Positions 25,370-33,938 of a DNA stretch of 64,000 bases are shown in pieces. Location of the stretch: contig CAZOKN010000003.1 in NCBI GenBank assembly GCA_964580525.1, forward strand, positions 17,939 to 81,938. The letters are read 5' to 3'. The notes beneath the pieces are model-generated. The model did no database searches. It saw nothing but the letters and a program-made list of their open reading frames with translations, and was not told the DNA's origin. The stretch's first letter is position 1. Each line of letters opens with the position of its first letter. The stretch is from CAZOKN01 sp964580525. Lineage in GTDB: Bacteria; Pseudomonadota; Alphaproteobacteria; Rickettsiales; UBA6187. A program made the position numbers and the translations under genes.

Positions 25370-25651
25370 ATGGCTAAAAAGAACACTATATTGGTTAAAT
25401 TGACGAGCACTGGGTTTAATGCCAAAGGCAAACCTACAGGCACTTATTTTGTTAAAAAAAGAAATCCTAAGAAGGTTACAGAGAAGCTATCCTTTAGGAA
25501 GTTTGATCCTGCAGCGTTTGCTGATGCTGATGGTAAAACTGCCGATGGCGGAACTTATGATGTTAAAGCTGGTGGCGCTGTTAAAGCCTCGAAAAAAGGT
25601 ATGCACGTTCTTTTCGTTGAAAAGAAAATGCCAAATCCTAAGGCTTCCTAG
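25370..25651 (+). CDS. rpmG: Large ribosomal subunit protein bL33, enlarged
   Basis: The bL33 core is clear: ILVKLTSTG, then GTYFVKKRNPKKVTEKLSFRKFDP, and the C-terminal MHVLFVEKKM. The protein has 93 residues instead of about 50-55. Extra residues sit in the first loop (GFNAKGKPTG) and, mainly, between FDPAA and the last strand (residues ~49-77, Gly/Ala/Asp/Lys-rich). No zinc-binding cysteines are present, so it is the Cys-minus type. It has its own promoter and a strong terminator after it, so it is a single-gene unit. The core is certain; the insertion is unusual and in frame, with no stop. Confidence 0.9.
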   Translation: MAKKNTILVKLTSTGFNAKGKPTGTYFVKKRNPKKVTEKLSFRKFDPAAFADADGKTADGGTYDVKAGGAVKASKKGMHVLFVEKKMPNPKAS

Positions 25652-25707
25652 TCTTAAAGTATAATAGAATTTTACGAATTAACCGAAAGGTTGATTACCT
25701 CCTTTTG

Positions 25708-25735
25708 CCCCTGCGCCTCTGGCGCGGGGGTTTTT
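25708..25735 (+). terminator. Rho-independent terminator after rpmG
   Basis: CCCC (25708-25711) and GCGCC (25713-25717) pair with GGCGC (25721-25725) and GGGG (25726-25729), with one bulged T and a TCT loop, followed by TTTTT. It lies about 57 bases after the rpmG stop. Confidence 0.9.
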
Positions 25736-25809
25736 GTTTCCAGAACTATTCCTCTATTGACTATCGCCCCTTATGAGGACTATATAAACAAAAAAAACAG
25801 AGAAATAAA

Positions 25810-26007
25810 ATGAGTCAATCCTATATAGTAATCGCCCTAGCTGCTGCCACTCTCCTTGTTTTAATAATTGGTGTTATTTTCATGGCCAAAGGCGGTAAAA
25901 TTAACAAGGAATATAGCAATAAACTGATGGTCGCTCGCGTTGTTTTACAAGCCACAGCCATTGGTTTACTTGCTGTTTTAATGTTTTGTACCAAACATGG
26001 CAATTGA
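25810..26007 (+). CDS. HIG1-domain twin-transmembrane small protein
   Basis: This is a 65-residue protein with two membrane helices (about 6-25 and 42-60). The turn between them, MAKGGKINKEYSNKLM, matches the conserved segment of the alphaproteobacterial HIG1/twin-transmembrane family (PF04588-like). The mitochondrial relatives (Rcf1, HIGD1A) bind cytochrome oxidase or the bc1 complex. A similar respiratory role here is by analogy only. It is followed 89 bases on by a small lipoprotein gene. Confidence 0.85.
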   Translation: MSQSYIVIALAAATLLVLIIGVIFMAKGGKINKEYSNKLMVARVVLQATAIGLLAVLMFCTKHGN

Positions 26008-26095
26008 AGTTGCGGATAACTAAAAAACCCATTGCACAATAAAAACAAATCATTATACCTGCAAATATTAAAGCCACCCAAAAAAGGATCAAATT

Positions 26096-26275
26096 ATGAA
26101 GAATGTTATATTAGCTTGCTTGGCAGCTATACTTTTGTCAGCCTGCACCGTACACGCTGAACCTTGGAGATTTAAAGTTCCTGATTTTCTTGTAATTGAT
26201 GGAGATCATCATGAAGGTGGCGGAAAAGGCGGAAAATTCTGCCCTCCTGGACAGGCTAAAAAAGGCAATTGCTAG
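26096..26275 (+). CDS. Small lipoprotein with CPPGQAKK motif
   Basis: A 59-codon frame from ATG 26096 to TAG 26275, with AAGGAT ten bases upstream and a strong terminator after the stop. The product starts with a lipoprotein signal (MKNVILACLAAILLSAC, lipobox LSAC with Cys17). It has a His/Gly-rich middle (GDHHEGGGKGG) and ends CPPGQAKKGNC. The CPPGxAKK motif occurs in small periplasmic proteins related to RcnB/CigR, where its role is unclear. The two cysteines in this end could form a disulfide. I am confident that it is a gene; the function is unknown. Confidence 0.7.
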   Translation: MKNVILACLAAILLSACTVHAEPWRFKVPDFLVIDGDHHEGGGKGGKFCPPGQAKKGNC

Positions 26276-26296
26276 ATAGCTTTTAAAAAATGACGA

Positions 26297-26325
26297 AACA
26301 GGGAGATTTTCTCCCTGTTTTTTTT
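26297..26325 (+). terminator. Rho-independent terminator
   Basis: AACAGGGAGA (26297-26306) and TCTCCCTGTT (26310-26319) form a perfect 10-bp stem with a 3-base loop, followed by a T-run. It ends the small lipoprotein transcript. Confidence 0.92.
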
Positions 26326-26408
26326 GATATTTTACTATCAATACAAGAAAAAAGTATTATTTATTCAACTTTTAGGTTATAATAACGATACCATAAAGGG
26401 GTGTTATT

Positions 26409-27536
26409 ATGCTAATTGGTATTCCTAAAGAAATAAAAGTAAATGAATATAGGGTAAGCATTTCTCCCAGGGGCGTAAGGGAATTATGCCACCACGGTCA
26501 TCAGGTTTTGGTACAAAAACAGGCAGGACACGCCATAGGATTTGATGATAGGCACTATCAAGAGGCAGGAGCATTAGTTCTAGAAACAGCCCAAGAAATA
26601 TACGATCAAGCTGAAATGATAGTAAAAGTTAAGGAACCGCAGCTTGAGGAATGTCATTTGCTACGCGAAGGCCAAATATTATTTGCTTATTTACATTTAG
26701 CAGCAATTCCGAGAGTAGCAGAAGCATTAATAGAAAGCGGATGCATCGCAATAGCTTACGAAACCGTCACTTCTGATGATGGTGGACTGCCTTTACTTGC
26801 ACCTATGAGCGAAGTTGCTGGACGCGTGGCGGTACAAGTTGGAGCTTATTGCCTTGAACGTGAAAATGGTGGACGCGGAACATTGCTTGGCGGCGTTCCT
26901 GGCGTTGAACCTGGAAAAGTTACGATTATAGGTGGCGGCGTTGTGGGAACTAACGCAGCTATAATTGCTTCCGGCATGGGTGCTGATGTTACTATAATCG
27001 ACCGCTCAGTGAAAAAAATTCGTGATCTTGAATCTCGTTTTGGTTCTAGAAAAATTAAGGGTATATACGGTTCCGTTGATGCTATAGATGAGTATGTTGT
27101 TAATTCTGATCTAGTAATTGGTGCCGTTTTGGTACCTGGCGCTTCTTCACCAAAAGTTATAACCGCCGATATGGTTAAACGTATGCTTAGAGGCTCGGTT
27201 TTAGTTGATGTTGCTATCGATCAGGGCGGCTGCTCTGAAACCAGCAAACCAACAACGCATGATAATCCAACTTTCACAGTTGATGAAGTCGTACATTATT
27301 GCGTTACCAACATGCCTAGTGCAGTAGCCAGAACCGCTACAAAAGCTCTCGAAAATGCCACCTTACCATACATACTTCAACTTGCTAATAATGGTTATAG
27401 AGCTGCATTTAAAGAAGATTTAAATTTCCGCAATGGGCTTAATCTTTGCCGCGGACGTGTAACTCACGAAGCCGTCGCTACAGCACTAAGCCATTCATAC
27501 GTTCCACCAAGCACGTTTATAAATACCGGGAATTAG
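26409..27536 (+). CDS. ald: Alanine dehydrogenase
   Basis: This 375-residue protein starts MLIGIPKEIKVNEYRV, as in the family. It has the substrate residues in VKVKEPQ (Lys) and AYLHLA (His), and the NAD-binding GGGVVGTNAA near residue 176. It interconverts L-alanine and pyruvate plus ammonia with NAD. AAAGGGG precedes the ATG. It is alone on this strand, converging on the RNase D gene with a zero-base gap. It allows alanine to serve as a carbon and nitrogen source, or ammonia to be fixed. Confidence 0.96.
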   Translation: MLIGIPKEIKVNEYRVSISPRGVRELCHHGHQVLVQKQAGHAIGFDDRHYQEAGALVLETAQEIYDQAEMIVKVKEPQLEECHLLREGQILFAYLHLAAIPRVAEALIESGCIAIAYETVTSDDGGLPLLAPMSEVAGRVAVQVGAYCLERENGGRGTLLGGVPGVEPGKVTIIGGGVVGTNAAIIASGMGADVTIIDRSVKKIRDLESRFGSRKIKGIYGSVDAIDEYVVNSDLVIGAVLVPGASSPKVITADMVKRMLRGSVLVDVAIDQGGCSETSKPTTHDNPTFTVDEVVHYCVTNMPSAVARTATKALENATLPYILQLANNGYRAAFKEDLNFRNGLNLCRGRVTHEAVATALSHSYVPPSTFINTGN

Positions 27537-28157
27537 TTATTTACTAGCGTGCGCGAAAATGTCATGCTCTGCCCAACCAGCCAGGTCAAGTTCCGCACGC
27601 GCGCCAAGGAAATCAAAGCATTTTTGCGCCAATTCCATACGCCCTTCCCTAACAAGCATAACATCAAGCTTTTCTTTCAATTCATGCAAGTATAACACGT
27701 CAGAAGCTGCATATTGAATTTGCTCTTTTGTTAAGGCTTCCGCACCCCAGTCAGATGATTGCTGTTGTTTGGAAATTTTTCTATCCAACAATTCCTGGCA
27801 TAAATCTTTCAGACCATGCGCATCGGTGTAGGTCCTAACTAGCTTAGAAGCAATTTTTGTGCAATATACAGGAGCTGTCAAAACACCAAGATATTGCTTC
27901 ATAACTGCCACGTCAAAGCGGGCAAAGTGAAAAATCTTTATAATGTTTTTATCCTGCATAAGTTTTTTTAAGTTAGGCGCGTCGTACGTTTTTCTATCAA
28001 GTTGCACAACGTGGGCATCGCCATCTCCCCCCGAAAGTTGTACCACACAAAGCTTATCCCGTAGATTGTTAAGTCCCATAGTTTCCGTATCAATCGCAAC
28101 GGAGCCTTTGAATTTAACTTTATCAGGAAGGTCGCCTTTGTGGAAATGAACTGTCAT
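27537..28157 (-). CDS. rnd: Ribonuclease D-like 3'-5' exonuclease (single domain)
   Basis: I start at the ATG at 28157 (206 residues); a TTG two codons upstream is possible. It has the DEDDy exonuclease motifs: AIDTETMGL (Exo I), FHFARFDVAVM (Exo II), and YAASDVLYL (Exo III, with Tyr). It lacks the HRDC domains of Escherichia coli RNase D, as is common for the short alphaproteobacterial form. It likely trims tRNA or other RNA 3' ends. The sequence gap lies 27 bases upstream of the start, so its promoter region is uncertain. Confidence 0.9.
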   Translation of the reverse strand: MTVHFHKGDLPDKVKFKGSVAIDTETMGLNNLRDKLCVVQLSGGDGDAHVVQLDRKTYDAPNLKKLMQDKNIIKIFHFARFDVAVMKQYLGVLTAPVYCTKIASKLVRTYTDAHGLKDLCQELLDRKISKQQQSSDWGAEALTKEQIQYAASDVLYLHELKEKLDVMLVREGRMELAQKCFDFLGARAELDLAGWAEHDIFAHASK

Positions 28158-28184
28158 GTGCAAAACTTCATTTGAGTTGAACTT

Positions 28185-28194
28185 NNNNNNNNNN
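28185..28194. other. Assembly gap (10 Ns)
   Basis: Ten N characters mark a scaffold join of unknown true length, between the RNase D gene and the region before 28512. Whole genes could be missing here. The order across this point rests on the assembly. Confidence 0.97.
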
Positions 28195-28240
28195 CTTTAT
28201 AGATATATCTTTTGAGTTTTTTAGTCTACTCATAAAAAAC

Positions 28241-28268
28241 AAAAAAACCCGCCACTACTTGTAGCAGG
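28241..28268 (-). terminator. Minus-strand hairpin terminator, possible end of a small RNA
   Basis: On the minus strand CCTGCTAC and GTGGCGGG form a stem with a 5-base loop, followed by seven Ts. No minus-strand gene lies between this and polA, so it may end a small RNA transcribed from about 28370 leftwards, or be all that is left of a gene cut by the gap. The upstream minus strand also has CAAAAG/CTTTTG flanking an internal loop. The hairpin could work on the plus strand too. Confidence 0.5.
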
Positions 28269-28511
28269 ATATTTTTTATTTTTTTCAAAAGCTGTTCTGG
28301 TCTACCTGACTTTTGCTTTATGGTTTTTTTATTGATTGTCCCTCGCGTTCAGAGTTTCAACTTTAATAATCTAACCATAATTTCAAATATATCAGGCAAA
28401 AGTTAATAATGGGTTAACATAGACTCTTGACGAAAAAATATTTTAAAAATAAAATTTGCCAAGCATAATACCATCATTGAGAGTAAAAACTTTAAAAACA
28501 ATGCTTATTCT
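28269..28511. other. AT-rich intergenic region next to the gap
   Basis: No protein frame of note. The minus strand could carry a small RNA ending at the hairpin at 28241-28268; it includes a nine-codon frame (MVRLLKLKL) that I do not trust. The plus strand holds a good promoter at 28427-28455 for the next gene. Confidence 0.4.
28427..28455 (+). promoter_or_regulatory. Putative sigma-70-type promoter for the small membrane protein
   Basis: TTGACG (28427-28432), a 17-base spacer and TAAAAT (28450-28455). It lies about 57 bases before the ATG at 28512. Confidence 0.55.
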
Positions 28512-28727
28512 ATGAAAAATAAAATAAAAAAATTATTTATTTTAATCATGCTAGGAGCAGCCGCTGCGTGGCTCATTCACACTGTTTTGGTGTTTTATGG
28601 CTATGTTTCACTATGGGGCGAACTAAGAATAACAACAAGAGCTCTAGCCTCCCAACTCATAATTTTCATTGGGAAAAACGTACCTACATTAATTGCGGTT
28701 TTGATTGGTAAAAGCAAGTGGGATTAA
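28512..28727 (+). CDS. Small two-helix membrane protein, unknown function
   Basis: This 71-residue protein has hydrophobic segments at about 8-30 and 46-65, a basic N-terminus (MKNKIKKLF) and an amphipathic link between them (LWGELRITTRAL). I do not recognise the family. A promoter stands before it and its 3' end overlaps the convergent polA by 4 bases. The ribosome site is weak. It is probably an inner membrane protein. Confidence 0.55.
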   Translation: MKNKIKKLFILIMLGAAAAWLIHTVLVFYGYVSLWGELRITTRALASQLIIFIGKNVPTLIAVLIGKSKWD

Positions 28728-31489
28728 TGTATTTCCCGCCAGTTATCACCAACGCCAACATCAACAGTAATCGGAACAGATAGGTTAATAACGTTTTCCA
28801 TTGCCTGCTTCATCAAACTTGCAACTTTTTCTACCTCATTTTCCGGCGCTTCCACAACTAGTTCATCATGTACTTGCAGTAATAAGCGTGCTTTTAGTCC
28901 ATTTTCTCTAATTTTTTTATCCAGAACAATCATAGCTTTTTTTATTATATCAGCCGCTGAGCCTTGCAAAGGAGCATTGATAGCCGCACGTTCAGAAAAC
29001 TGACGTATGCCCTGATTTCTATCATTAATGCCAGTTATATAGCATTTTCGACCCCAAATAGTATTCACATAGCCATGCTGTCTTGCAAATTCAACTGTTT
29101 TTGTCATATAGGCTTCAATGCCTGGATATTGCTTGAAATATTGCGTTATATATTCAGAAGCCTCTTTACGTTCAATACCAAGCCTTTGTGCCAATCCAAA
29201 TGCACTAATTCCGTATATAATTCCGAAATTTATAGTTTTAGCCCGCCTTCTAAGCTCACTGCTAACATTTACTATATCAACACCAAACATTTGGCTGGCC
29301 GTTGCCGCGTGAATATCAAGGTTATTTTTAAACGCGTGCTTTAACGTGTCAATATCAGCGATATGAGCAAGCAAACGCAGCTCAATCTGCGAATAATCCG
29401 CCGAAAGAAGCTTACAGCCTTTCTCGGCAATAAACGCCTCACGGATTTTATTACCCTCTTCGCTTCTAATCGGGATATTCTGAATGTTAGGATTATGAGA
29501 ACTCAACCTACCGGTATTGGTCGCCGCCATTGCAAAGGTAGTGTGGATGCGGCCATCACTTTTGATCTGCAATGGCAAGGTATCTGTATAGGTACTCTTT
29601 ATTTTCGAAAAATGGCGCCATTCTAGAATTTTGGAGCATATACTGTGTCCAGAATCAGCTAAATCCTGCAAAACCTGTACATCCGTAGAATAAGCCCCAG
29701 TTTTTTTAGATTTTTTACCGCCTTGTATCCCCATTTTGTCGAATAAAACTTCGCCCAACTGCTTTGGCGAGCCAATATTAAATTCACAAGTTGCTTCAGC
29801 AAAAATCTCCTTCTCAAGCTCTTGTATTTTTACAGAAAAATAATCAGAAAGCTCTTTTAGTCTTGTTGGTGAAATTTTAATTCCACGTAATTCCATATCA
29901 GCCAAAACTCCTAATAGCGGCTTTTCCATTCGCTCATAAGACGTAACTTGCTTTTCAGTAAATAATCTCTGATTTAAAAGCTGATATATATGAGATATGG
30001 CTATAGCCTTTGTGCAACTGAAATGCTTCGCTTTTTCCGGCGGAAGGGTTGATATGTCATCTTCGCTAAATAAATTATCAACACCTTCAGAATAATGGCG
30101 TAAAATTAGCTTATCCAACTCATGACTATGCAGTCCAGCATCTAAGGAATAAGACATCAGCATAATATCTTCAAGCGGCGATATTTCAACGCCAGAAGCT
30201 CTGGCAGACTTCACCAGCTCTTTCAAATCATGCCCGATTTTTAATATTGAAGAATCCTGCAATATACTTTTAAGAGCAAAAATAAAGCTATTTAGGGTTA
30301 ATCCTTTTTCATCTTCTTTTGTTTCAGCATCGCCAAAAAGGTTCGTTTGCTTTGGTGAAGATTCACTATTTAAAGCTACATAACAAGCTTCATTAGCTTT
30401 TAATGACATGGAAATACCAAATAACTTACCTTTTTTATCTAATTCAACAGAAAAAGATATTGCAGATATTTCTTTTTGAATTTCAATATATTGTGATAGT
30501 TTTTTTATATCTTCAATTAATATAAAATTATTATTTGTGCTAGCGGGTTTTGCCACATGCACTGTCTCCAGCAAATCGCTATGCCCATCGCCAATTAACT
30601 TACCTATACGACCAATCAACGATTTAAAATTCTGCTGATTAAGAAAATTCAACAATTTATCCTTATCAACATGCTTAACTAATAAATCATCAAATGAATA
30701 TTCCACCGGCGCTGTTTCGCACAGACGTACCAAATCGCGCGAAAGGAAAGCCTTATCGCTGTTATCTTTCAACGATTGGCGCCTTTTATCCTGCTTTATT
30801 TCGTCAAGTCTAACCATAACTTCATCGAGACTGCCGAACTGATTTATCAGCTCTGCCGCAGTTTTAGGCCCAATCCCAGGAACACCAGGAATATTATCTG
30901 ATGAATCGCCCATCAATGACAAAATATCAATAACCTTATCCGGCTTAACACCAAATTTTTCAACAACTTCTGCAACACCAATAAACTTTGATTTAAGAGG
31001 ATCATACATCTGCACGCCATCCCCCACAAGCTGCATCAAATCCTTATCCGACGAAACTATCAAAACCTTATTCCCATGCTCACGCGCTATTTTTGCATAG
31101 GTAGCTATCAAATCATCTGCCTCAAAACCCTCTTTTTCGATTATTGCAATATTGAGCGCCTGCACAGCTTCACGCAATATAGGAAATTGCGGAATTAAAT
31201 CATCTGGCGCAGGTGGACGATTAGCTTTATATTCAGAATATAATTCATTTCTAAATGTGTTTTTTCCAGCATCAAACACCACAGCAATATAATCAGTTGG
31301 GTGATCGCTAAGCATTTTTACCAACATGTTAGTAAAAGCAAAAACTGCACCTGTGGGAGTGCCGTCTGCACGCGTCATCCTAGTTTTAGCCATGGCATGA
31401 TACGCCCTAAAAACAAAGCCATAACCATCGATTAATAATAGATTTTTTTCCTGCGGCAATTCATCTTTTTTCATAGCAACTGAATTCAT
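28724..31489 (-). CDS. polA: DNA polymerase I with degenerate proofreading domain
   Basis: This 921-residue protein has three parts. Residues ~15-300 are a 5'-3' nuclease (LLLIDGYGFVFRAYHAM, GFEADDLIA, DSSDNIPGVPGIGPKTA). Residues ~320-510 are the 3'-5' exonuclease domain, but with key acids missing: FDTET reads FSVEL (346-350) and the last Asp motif reads CTKAIAISHIY. Residues ~520-921 are the polymerase, with intact motifs (SADYSQIELRLLAH, RRRAKTINFGIIYG, LLQVHDELVVE). It fills gaps and removes RNA primers. Proofreading is probably lost, as in Taq-type PolA. The ATG at 31489 has a weak site; another ATG is five codons on. Confidence 0.95.
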   Translation of the reverse strand: MNSVAMKKDELPQEKNLLLIDGYGFVFRAYHAMAKTRMTRADGTPTGAVFAFTNMLVKMLSDHPTDYIAVVFDAGKNTFRNELYSEYKANRPPAPDDLIPQFPILREAVQALNIAIIEKEGFEADDLIATYAKIAREHGNKVLIVSSDKDLMQLVGDGVQMYDPLKSKFIGVAEVVEKFGVKPDKVIDILSLMGDSSDNIPGVPGIGPKTAAELINQFGSLDEVMVRLDEIKQDKRRQSLKDNSDKAFLSRDLVRLCETAPVEYSFDDLLVKHVDKDKLLNFLNQQNFKSLIGRIGKLIGDGHSDLLETVHVAKPASTNNNFILIEDIKKLSQYIEIQKEISAISFSVELDKKGKLFGISMSLKANEACYVALNSESSPKQTNLFGDAETKEDEKGLTLNSFIFALKSILQDSSILKIGHDLKELVKSARASGVEISPLEDIMLMSYSLDAGLHSHELDKLILRHYSEGVDNLFSEDDISTLPPEKAKHFSCTKAIAISHIYQLLNQRLFTEKQVTSYERMEKPLLGVLADMELRGIKISPTRLKELSDYFSVKIQELEKEIFAEATCEFNIGSPKQLGEVLFDKMGIQGGKKSKKTGAYSTDVQVLQDLADSGHSICSKILEWRHFSKIKSTYTDTLPLQIKSDGRIHTTFAMAATNTGRLSSHNPNIQNIPIRSEEGNKIREAFIAEKGCKLLSADYSQIELRLLAHIADIDTLKHAFKNNLDIHAATASQMFGVDIVNVSSELRRRAKTINFGIIYGISAFGLAQRLGIERKEASEYITQYFKQYPGIEAYMTKTVEFARQHGYVNTIWGRKCYITGINDRNQGIRQFSERAAINAPLQGSAADIIKKAMIVLDKKIRENGLKARLLLQVHDELVVEAPENEVEKVASLMKQAMENVINLSVPITVDVGVGDNWREIH

Positions 31490-31625
31490 ATATTTCCCAA
31501 AAATGCACTTGATTGGGCATAGTAAAGGAAGAAATTGTAACTGTTAAGCAATTACTGTAAATGTTTATTAACTAATATATAAAATACTTTTCAAAAACAT
31601 AAATTTTAGTGAAGCAGGTTTAAAA

Positions 31626-32708
31626 ATGCCACAGCTCTTCAAAAAATTATCAGAACCCAATGAAGACACAGTAAGGCTGCGGCGGGAATTTTTGCAATTT
31701 CATGCAGAGTTTAAAATTCCACCACGCAATATTCCCGAAATAAAACACAGCAACAGTTCTGAATTATTGAGCGGAATATTCAAGCACACAAACGGTATAG
31801 TGTTCGGCGAAGAACATTTTGATAATGTCGCCGCCGGCTTCATAACAGATCATATGGAATATCTACACAGTCTTGGCGTACGAAAATTCTTTTTCGAAGG
31901 ATTGTTTTATGGAATGGAAAAGGGCGTAGATGGTTTGCGTGACGAAAAAGATAGCACTCATAATGAATATTCTAGGCTTATTTCAGCTGCAAAAAATCTT
32001 GGCATTGAGATAATAGGTATCGATAGCCGTGGTTGTAAAAGGGGTGATGGAGCAACTCGCGATATTTTCATGAATGCTTACGCACAAAAAATTATCAACC
32101 ATCATGCAGAAAACGAAAAGTGGATTGCCCTGGTCGGCATGATGCATATAAATAGCTGTACATTTATTGATTCAGAAACTTTCATACGTCATAAAATACA
32201 CGGCATTAGCGAAATGACTGGCGCTATTGGAATGGTGATTGACCCCATAAATGATGCAACAGAATCATATATAAAATATCAAAGTCAATTCAAGGCCGCA
32301 CCGGCGAAATATATAAATGCCGATATAGTTTATGCTACACCACATCATAAAATATCTTCAGAGAAATATAACAAATCAAATATCAAAAATCCCATTGAAA
32401 AACTGAATATTACACTCAATTCTTTAGATTATAAATTAACTTATTATGATATAGATAATCACGCCAGATTTGACACTCAAACAAAACAATATATAAAGGG
32501 CATAATCTTTGCGTTTAAGAATGAAAATGTTTCAGCACAAGAGCTGGAGTCATTAAAATTCAAAATTAAAAAAGATTGTGGGAATTCCTTTAATATATTG
32601 CTTGATAGTGAAAATAGCGAAATTATTTTCTTCTGCGATGCAAAAAACATAACTTTAGCTGCCGAAGAAATAAAAAAATCTATGATAGAAATATTTGATA
32701 ATGTCTAA
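31626..32708 (+). CDS. Putative hydrolase of the Tiki/EreA/ChaN-like superfamily
   Basis: This 360-residue protein has no signal peptide. Residues ~55-200 show IVFGEEHFDN (GEEH at 61-64), then a helix and GVRKFFFEGL with Glu91, GIEIIGIDSR near 130-135, and ALVGMMHINS with His175. The GExH, Glu and GxxH set is the active-site pattern of the superfamily that joins erythromycin esterase, ChaN haem-binding proteins, TraB/Tiki proteases and the C2 domain of Pasteurella toxin. The C-terminal ~150 residues match nothing that I know. It overlaps hemW by 8 bases, so it is translated with it. The function could be housekeeping or effector-like; the superfamily call is by motif only. Confidence 0.5.
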   Translation: MPQLFKKLSEPNEDTVRLRREFLQFHAEFKIPPRNIPEIKHSNSSELLSGIFKHTNGIVFGEEHFDNVAAGFITDHMEYLHSLGVRKFFFEGLFYGMEKGVDGLRDEKDSTHNEYSRLISAAKNLGIEIIGIDSRGCKRGDGATRDIFMNAYAQKIINHHAENEKWIALVGMMHINSCTFIDSETFIRHKIHGISEMTGAIGMVIDPINDATESYIKYQSQFKAAPAKYINADIVYATPHHKISSEKYNKSNIKNPIEKLNITLNSLDYKLTYYDIDNHARFDTQTKQYIKGIIFAFKNENVSAQELESLKFKIKKDCGNSFNILLDSENSEIIFFCDAKNITLAAEEIKKSMIEIFDNV

Positions 32709-33855
32709 AAATACCAAAGATCTCGCAATATATATCCACTGGCCATTTTGTAAGTCAAAATGTCCTTATTGCGATTTTAATTCGCACGTGACAAATAGTA
32801 TAGATTACAGCGAGTGGCAAAATTCATATCTCAAGGAAATGAGTTATTTCAGAGATTTTATTGACGGCAAAAACATATCCAGCATTTTCTTTGGTGGCGG
32901 CACTCCAACCCTTATGCCTCCACGCATCGCTGAAAAAATAATCGAACGTCTTTATAGCATAGCATCCCTTGATAAAAATATTGAAATTACACTAGAAGGT
33001 AACCCAACTTCGGTTGAAAATAAAAAATTAGCTGATTTTAAAAATGCCGGCGTAAATCGTGTATCTCTGGGTGTACAGGCTTTTAATGATAAAGATCTAA
33101 AATTTTTAGGACGCGAGCATAGCAAAAATGAGGCGTTGGAGGCCATTGAAATTGCCGCCAAAAATTTCAATAACTATTCTTTTGACCTTATATATGCAAG
33201 ACCTGAGCAAACCATAAAAGAATGGGAAGAAGAACTAAAACAAGCCATAAAATATACTCGCAACCACTTGTCGCTTTACCAGCTAACTATCGAAAAAGGT
33301 ACTAGTTTTTACAGCGAATATAATAAAGGAAAATTCACCCTTCCCTCTGACGAAGTTGCGGCTACATTATATGAAATGACTTACGAAAAAATGGAGCAAT
33401 TTGGCTTTAACGCTTACGAAGTTTCTAATTTCGCTAAACCTGAATTTGAATCAAAGCATAATTTAACTTACTGGTATTATAATGATTATCTTGGAATTGG
33501 GCCAGGCGCACACAGTCGTATAACTGAAAACGGCAAGAAACAGGCTCTCACTATGGTGCATCGCCCAGAAAGCTGGCTAAAACAGATAAAAGAACAAAGC
33601 AATGGCATCCAACAAAAATCAACCCTAAACGAACAGGAGATTTTTGAAGAAATGATGATGATGGGATTACGACTTAAAGATGGCATGAACAGAAAACGTA
33701 TAGAAGATGTTTCTGGCTTTATCATAGAAGAAAAATTGCAAAACCTTGAAAAAATGCAAAATTTAAATCTGATAGAAATTGATAAAGATACTATAAAAGC
33801 CACACAAAAAGGCAGGATGCTACTAAATTCTGTTCTGGCAGAAATGCTGGGATAA
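32701..33855 (+). CDS. hemW: Radical SAM protein HemW (haem chaperone, CPO-like)
   Basis: The protein has 384 residues from the ATG at 32701. The N-terminal IYIHWPFCKSKCPYCDFNSH carries the SAM cluster cysteines C17, C21 and C24. The HemW-type pattern lacks the fourth cysteine of true HemN. It also has FGGGTPTL and GVQAFNDKDLKFLGR. HemW is thought to bind haem and hand it to membrane proteins; older annotations call it oxygen-independent coproporphyrinogen III oxidase. In many alphaproteobacteria hemW sits next to rdgB; here it follows the Tiki-like gene with an 8-base overlap. Confidence 0.93.
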   Translation: MSKNTKDLAIYIHWPFCKSKCPYCDFNSHVTNSIDYSEWQNSYLKEMSYFRDFIDGKNISSIFFGGGTPTLMPPRIAEKIIERLYSIASLDKNIEITLEGNPTSVENKKLADFKNAGVNRVSLGVQAFNDKDLKFLGREHSKNEALEAIEIAAKNFNNYSFDLIYARPEQTIKEWEEELKQAIKYTRNHLSLYQLTIEKGTSFYSEYNKGKFTLPSDEVAATLYEMTYEKMEQFGFNAYEVSNFAKPEFESKHNLTYWYYNDYLGIGPGAHSRITENGKKQALTMVHRPESWLKQIKEQSNGIQQKSTLNEQEIFEEMMMMGLRLKDGMNRKRIEDVSGFIIEEKLQNLEKMQNLNLIEIDKDTIKATQKGRMLLNSVLAEMLG

Positions 33856-33938
33856 AAAATTATAGATAAAATTCTTTAATTTTACTCCCAAACCACATAA
33901 TATGCAGCCAGCAACAAATAAAAAGAGACCATCCGCTT

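Noticed and set aside
28265..28370. Minus-strand segment resembling the SRP RNA apical loop (GTCAGG ... ACAGC between CAAAAG and CTTTTG)
   Set aside because: The near-universal GGAAG and AGCAG parts of 4.5S RNA are not present, and flanking helices are weak. I keep it only as a possible unknown small RNA.
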